NCBI GenBank assembly: GCA_023459755.1
Contig: JAEWSS010000089.1
Coordinates: 1 to 9,637 of the forward strand
DNA length: 9,637 nt
Direction of reading: 5' to 3'
Source: Verrucomicrobiota bacterium
GTDB lineage: Bacteria; Verrucomicrobiota; Lentisphaeria; Victivallales; Victivallaceae
The notes beneath the pieces were generated by a model, which was not told where the DNA came from, searched no databases, and was given only the letters and a program-made list of their open reading frames with translations. Made by a program: the position numbers and the translations under genes. Position 1 is the first letter of the stretch, and each line of letters begins with the position of its first letter. Positions 6,640 through 9,637 of the stretch are shown here, one piece after another.

Positions 6640-7735
6640 GACGGTATATCTCCACTATTTTCAACGCGTGGTCGCGCCAGCTGAACAGGGCGGCGCGGAC
6701 GGAGCCGGAGGCGATCAGTTTTTCACGTTCGGCCAGATCGGTCAATATAGTGCGAATGGCGGCGGCGATCGCCGTCGAGTCGTCCGGCGGGAACAGCAGT
6801 GCGGCCCCCTCGCCAAGCTCGCCAAGCGAAGAATTGTCCGAACAACAGCACGGAACGCGATAATGCATCGCCTCAATCAACGACAGCCCGAAGCCCTCGA
6901 AAAATGATGGAAACACATAACAGGCGGCATGAATATAGGCCGCATACATGTCCTCATTGCCGACAAAGCCGGTAAAAACTATGTTGGACGCGGCGGGCGA
7001 ACCGGCGGCAAAGCGGTGAACCGCCTCCGCTCCCGGCCAGTCGGCTCCGGCCAGCACCAGTTTGTATTGCGTTCTAAGCTCTTCGGGCAGACGCGAATAG
7101 GCGTCGATCAGGTTCACATGGTTTTTTCCGGGGTGTTCGATGCGGGAAACGTAGAGAATATAGCCCTTGTCGGTCAGCCCGTTTTTCCCGGCCCAGCCGC
7201 TGTCTTTCTCCGTCGGAAGCGACAGTCCGTTCAGGCAGACCGAGATGCGCTCCGGACGTATATGCCAATATGTTTTCAGGTCATTTGCGGTCGAATTGCT
7301 GATCGCCGCGCAGGCCGGCGACCGCCGGACGAAGAACGGCAGGATTCTTTTAAGATAAAACATCCTGAACCGGTCGTATTTTGCCGCCACATGGTACTGC
7401 GAAAGGTCGTGCACCACGCTGACGGTAAACAGCGGATAAAATGCGAAAGTGCGCCGGTTCGCCGCACCGATGACGCAGAAGTCCCATTCCCGGCGGCGGA
7501 AGAAAATTATAAACGGCAGAACCAGCAGATGATACAACATCGACAGCACCGGTTTTTCCGCCCATTTCGGCAGCAGGATCATCCGGCGGCCGCCCAGCAG
7601 ACCGGCGGCGGACGGCTCCGCAATCAGCGTGAGCTCGTGACCGGCCGCCTCAAGTTCGCTTATGACACTGCGCATATAGACCGAGATGCCGGACCGTCCG
7701 CCGTCAAACGGCACGCATGAATACAATATTCTCAT
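6623..7735 (-). CDS. GT4-family glycosyltransferase (GT-B fold)
   Basis: This is a nucleotide-sugar-dependent retaining glycosyltransferase, probably cytosolic and acting on a lipid-linked glycan. The 370-residue product starts MRILYSCVPFDGGRSGISVY, a typical GT4 N terminus with the glycine loop. It has a possible membrane-associated hydrophobic stretch at 62-79 and VVHDLSQY (107-114). The C-terminal Rossmann domain begins around 190 with YILYVSRIEHPGKN. It has VFTGFVGNEDM (253-263) and the donor-binding E-x7-E motif Glu280-GFGLSLI-Glu288. Three successive cysteines (296-298) are odd but probably structural. A longer reading from ATG 7834 would add 33 poorly conserved, arginine-rich residues. 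ATG 7735 is preferred because GGAG lies nine bases upstream and the conserved MRIL starts there. It overlaps the GT26 gene by 17 bases and the mini-ORF by four. Confidence 0.88.
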   Translation of the reverse strand: MRILYSCVPFDGGRSGISVYMRSVISELEAAGHELTLIAEPSAAGLLGGRRMILLPKWAEKPVLSMLYHLLVLPFIIFFRRREWDFCVIGAANRRTFAFYPLFTVSVVHDLSQYHVAAKYDRFRMFYLKRILPFFVRRSPACAAISNSTANDLKTYWHIRPERISVCLNGLSLPTEKDSGWAGKNGLTDKGYILYVSRIEHPGKNHVNLIDAYSRLPEELRTQYKLVLAGADWPGAEAVHRFAAGSPAASNIVFTGFVGNEDMYAAYIHAACYVFPSFFEGFGLSLIEAMHYRVPCCCSDNSSLGELGEGAALLFPPDDSTAIAAAIRTILTDLAEREKLIASGSVRAALFSWRDHALKIVEIYRHAIDK

Positions 7736-7815
7736 GACCCGACGCTCCATGATATTCCCGCCGCGCCGCCGCCGAGCGGCATGCCGCACAGCAGCATTGC
7801 CATTTTTCCATTCAT
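7732..7815 (-). CDS. 27-codon mini-ORF between two GT4 genes, possible glycosyltransferase remnant
   Basis: This short frame (27 residues, beginning MNGKMAMLLCGMPLGGGA) is joined by ATGA overlaps on both sides. Its ATG overlaps the TGA of the upstream GT4 and its TGA overlaps the ATG of the downstream GT4. GGAG lies seven bases before its ATG. Residues 7-22 resemble residues 2-17 of the downstream glycosyltransferase (seven of sixteen identical, including P, GG and GIS). This suggests the decayed or duplicated start of a glycosyltransferase gene. It may instead be a translated coupling spacer, or a chance product of the 33-residue alternative N terminus read in another frame. No function is assigned. 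Confidence 0.35.
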   Translation of the reverse strand: MNGKMAMLLCGMPLGGGAAGISWSVGS

Positions 7816-8999
7816 ATTCGTTCTCCAAATTCAATTATGCCGTCTTGTTTTCCCGCATTGAAGCGCTTGGCCAGTTCACCATACGCGGCGACCAGCGCCG
7901 CGGCGGAAAATTTTTCCACCGCCAGCCGCCGACCGTTCGCACCGTATTCGGCAATCGTGGACGGAGAAGCCAGCAGACGGTCGATCGCGGCGGCGAAGGC
8001 CGCAACGTCGCCCTGCGGAACCAGAATGCCATTTACGCCGTCAATCAGATATTCACGCACGCCGCCCAGATCAAACCCGACCAGCGGCAGTGAATGCAGC
8101 TGCGCCTCCGGCCCGACCAGACCGAACGGCTCCTGCCAGCGCCACGGCAGAACCGCCAGCACCGACTGCCGATAAAATTCGTCCGGATCGGTCACATACG
8201 AATGAAAACACACCCGGTCACCCAGCGGCCGCGCCTGCTCGCGCAGCATCGCCGCGTCACCTCCGTCGCCTAAAATATCCAGCACAAAATCGCACTTCGT
8301 CAGCTTGACCGCCGCCAACAGCTGATCCACCCCCTTGCCGCGAATCAGCTGACCGACGCAGACCACATGCGGCGTCCGGCCGGGCCTGCGCTCCGCCGCG
8401 CCAGCCGCGGACTGCGTCTTTTCAAATATCGCCGGAGGTATCTTGACTATTTTTTCCGCCGCCACGCCGTTGACCCTCAGATTTTCCGCCATAAAGTCGG
8501 ACAGCACCACCAGAGCTTCGGCACGGCAAACCGCGTTCCACAATTTTGGCGTTTCATAAAAATTTTCCCGGAAAGCACCCGACCAGCCGCCGGAACGCCG
8601 CCGCGTCATACCGCAAATCCCGCACACCAGTCGGCAATACCTGCGGTGGCAGTTGCGCCGGACAAACGGATAATAACGGCAGAAACGCGGGCAGTAATAT
8701 TCGTGATCATGCACCACCACAACCACCGGCATCAGCTTCTCCAACTCCGCCAGCCAGCGGCCGGAACGCACCTTGTGCACCACCGCAAAATCATATTTTC
8801 CGGCAATCAGTCCGGGATCGCCCCACGGCTCGACCCGATCAAACGCCCGCAGGAAGTCTCCGGCGCCGTCAACCGTTTTTTCAAACATCCCGGCCACCCC
8901 GAATCCGGCGCCGCGCAACAGTTCCGCCGTACTTTTCACATATCGTTCAATGCCGCCGAAAAATCCGGCGTATTCACTTACAAACAATATTTCCGGCAT
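7812..8999 (-). CDS. GT4-family glycosyltransferase with cysteine-rich insert
   Basis: The 395-residue GT-B enzyme probably adds one sugar to a surface glycan. The N terminus MPEILFVSEYAGFFGGIERY carries the usual GGIER acceptor-side loop. HDHEYYC (97-103) opens a cluster of six cysteines within 27 residues (103, 107, 117, 122, 126, 129) in an arginine-rich setting. The C-terminal domain starts at about 211 with VVCVGQLIRGKGVDQLL, has LDILGDG (240-246), and carries the donor motif Glu290-PFGLVGP-Glu298 followed by GGVREYLIDGVNGILV. An upstream in-frame ATG at 9086 would add 29 residues without similarity to the family. ATG 8999 is chosen because a strong GGGAGG (9006-9011) lies six bases upstream. 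It overlaps the preceding glycosyltransferase by 26 bases and the mini-ORF by four. The sugar specificity is unknown. Confidence 0.9.
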   Translation of the reverse strand: MPEILFVSEYAGFFGGIERYVKSTAELLRGAGFGVAGMFEKTVDGAGDFLRAFDRVEPWGDPGLIAGKYDFAVVHKVRSGRWLAELEKLMPVVVVVHDHEYYCPRFCRYYPFVRRNCHRRYCRLVCGICGMTRRRSGGWSGAFRENFYETPKLWNAVCRAEALVVLSDFMAENLRVNGVAAEKIVKIPPAIFEKTQSAAGAAERRPGRTPHVVCVGQLIRGKGVDQLLAAVKLTKCDFVLDILGDGGDAAMLREQARPLGDRVCFHSYVTDPDEFYRQSVLAVLPWRWQEPFGLVGPEAQLHSLPLVGFDLGGVREYLIDGVNGILVPQGDVAAFAAAIDRLLASPSTIAEYGANGRRLAVEKFSAAALVAAYGELAKRFNAGKQDGIIEFGERI

Positions 9000-9637
9000 C
9001 GGAAACCTCCCGGTAAAATGCGGCCAACTGTCCGCCGACGGCGCTCCAGCTGTATTTTTCCTTGACCAGCCTTGCGGCGTTTGCAATCAGCTCGTTCCGC
9101 TTGGCCGGCAAAGCGGCGCAGCACGCCAGCAGACCGGCGTCGTCACCGGAATCAAACTGAAGTCCGGTTTCACCGTCCGCCACCAGCATTCCCAGCCCGC
9201 CGACCCGCGAAGCGATCACCGGCAGTCCGGCGCTCCACGCCTCCAGCACCACGATCCCGAACGGTTCGTGCTGCGACGGCAGAATGAACACGTCGGCCTG
9301 CTGATACGCGGCAACCAGTCGCCCGTCGTCCGGACGCATTCCGCCGGCCAGCGTCACCCGACCGCGCACGCCAAGCTCAACCGCCAGTTGCTCCAACTCC
9401 CTCCCGTACCACCCGGCACTGACCGGACCGATCAACAGCAGATGAACGTCTTCGCCGCGCCGCGTCAATTCGGCGGTCAGCCGAACCAGCTGTTTCTGAT
9501 TTTTCTGATAGTCGATCCGGGACACGTTCAGCAACAGTGTCGCGGTTTGGGAAATTCCGAGTTTTCTGCGCCAGTCGAACTCCGCGGCCGGACGGCGGAA
9601 TTTTTCAACGTCCACCCCGTTCGGAATATGTCTGACC
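8974..9637 (-). CDS. GT4-family glycosyltransferase, C-terminal domain (5' end beyond window)
   Basis: The visible 220 residues are the donor-binding domain of a GT4 enzyme. They start with the linker VRHIPNGVDVEKF, which in full proteins sits near the middle of the chain. The reading frame is open to the window edge, so the GTG at 9615 is an internal valine and not a start. Motifs are LLLNVSRIDYQKNQ at the beginning of the Rossmann fold, GRVTLAGGMRPDD, AYQQADVFILPSQHEPFG with the E-x7-E pair (EPFGIVVLE), GGLGMLVADGETGLQF, and a helical C terminus. It shares little detail with the two downstream GT4 genes outside the family motifs. It presumably adds another sugar in the same pathway. Its stop lies 26 bases inside the next gene. 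Confidence 0.9.
   Translation of the reverse strand, partial: VRHIPNGVDVEKFRRPAAEFDWRRKLGISQTATLLLNVSRIDYQKNQKQLVRLTAELTRRGEDVHLLLIGPVSAGWYGRELEQLAVELGVRGRVTLAGGMRPDDGRLVAAYQQADVFILPSQHEPFGIVVLEAWSAGLPVIASRVGGLGMLVADGETGLQFDSGDDAGLLACCAALPAKRNELIANAARLVKEKYSWSAVGGQLAAFYREVSDAGNIVCK
9006..9011 (-). promoter_or_regulatory. Ribosome binding site GGGAGG deciding the start of the cysteine-rich GT4 gene
   Basis: GGGAGG read on the minus strand lies six bases before the ATG at 8999, inside the end of the upstream gene. It supports this start over the in-frame ATG at 9086. Confidence 0.7.

Noticed and set aside
5872..6684. 270-codon plus-strand frame opposite the GT26 gene
   Set aside because: It is antisense to a gene with complete GT26 motifs and begins just after the terminator without a promoter.
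7736..7834. 33-residue N-terminal extension of the third GT4 gene
   Set aside because: The added stretch is arginine-rich and unlike GT4 N termini. The conserved MRIL start has its own GGAG.
8367..9065. 232-codon plus-strand frame opposite the GT4 genes
   Set aside because: It is an Arg/His/Pro-rich antisense shadow without domain features.

Overview
The window is GC-rich (roughly 60% or more), tightly packed bacterial chromosome with no RNA genes, insertion sequences or CRISPR seen. The lineage is uncertain. Base composition, short GGAG/AGGA ribosome sites, and a HisA of the type otherwise known from eukaryotes (yeast HIS6, plant HISN3) are compatible with a gut-associated member of the PVC/FCB bacteria such as Lentisphaerota. 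That placement is inference.

Layout: (1) Positions 1-2280, minus strand: a membrane glycosyltransferase of the GT39/ArnT-like type, followed with an 11-base overlap by an RlmN-family radical SAM rRNA methyltransferase that runs off the left edge. (2) Positions 2281-2420: an AT-rich divergent promoter region. It carries a perfect 12-base inverted repeat whose two arms each form an extended -10 element, one facing each way. (3) Positions 2421-5768, plus strand: a compact operon of threonine synthase (thrC), eukaryotic-type HisA, thiamine-phosphate kinase (thiL) and the t6A ATPase tsaE, with gene junctions that overlap or are only 12 bases apart. (4) Positions 5828-5864: a hairpin with U-tracts on both strands, placed to terminate the two converging operons. 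(5) Positions 5863-9637, minus strand: a surface-polysaccharide operon. In transcription order it has a 5'-truncated GT4 glycosyltransferase, a second GT4 with a cysteine-rich insert, a 27-codon mini-ORF, a third GT4 and a WecG/TagA-type GT26 transferase, each overlapping the next by a few to 26 bases.

How the genes fit together: the right-hand operon looks like successive sugar additions to a lipid-linked glycan, with the GT26 enzyme usually acting early on undecaprenyl-PP-sugar and the GT4 enzymes extending it. The plus operon joins housekeeping steps. ThrC makes threonine, which is a substrate of the t6A tRNA modification that TsaE serves. HisA and ThiL belong to histidine and thiamine synthesis.

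The points most worth a second look are the eukaryotic-type HisA, the mini-ORF that resembles the N terminus of its neighbour glycosyltransferase, the mirror-image promoters, and the GEP-to-GEG change in the RlmN homologue. No clearly new multi-gene system is evident.
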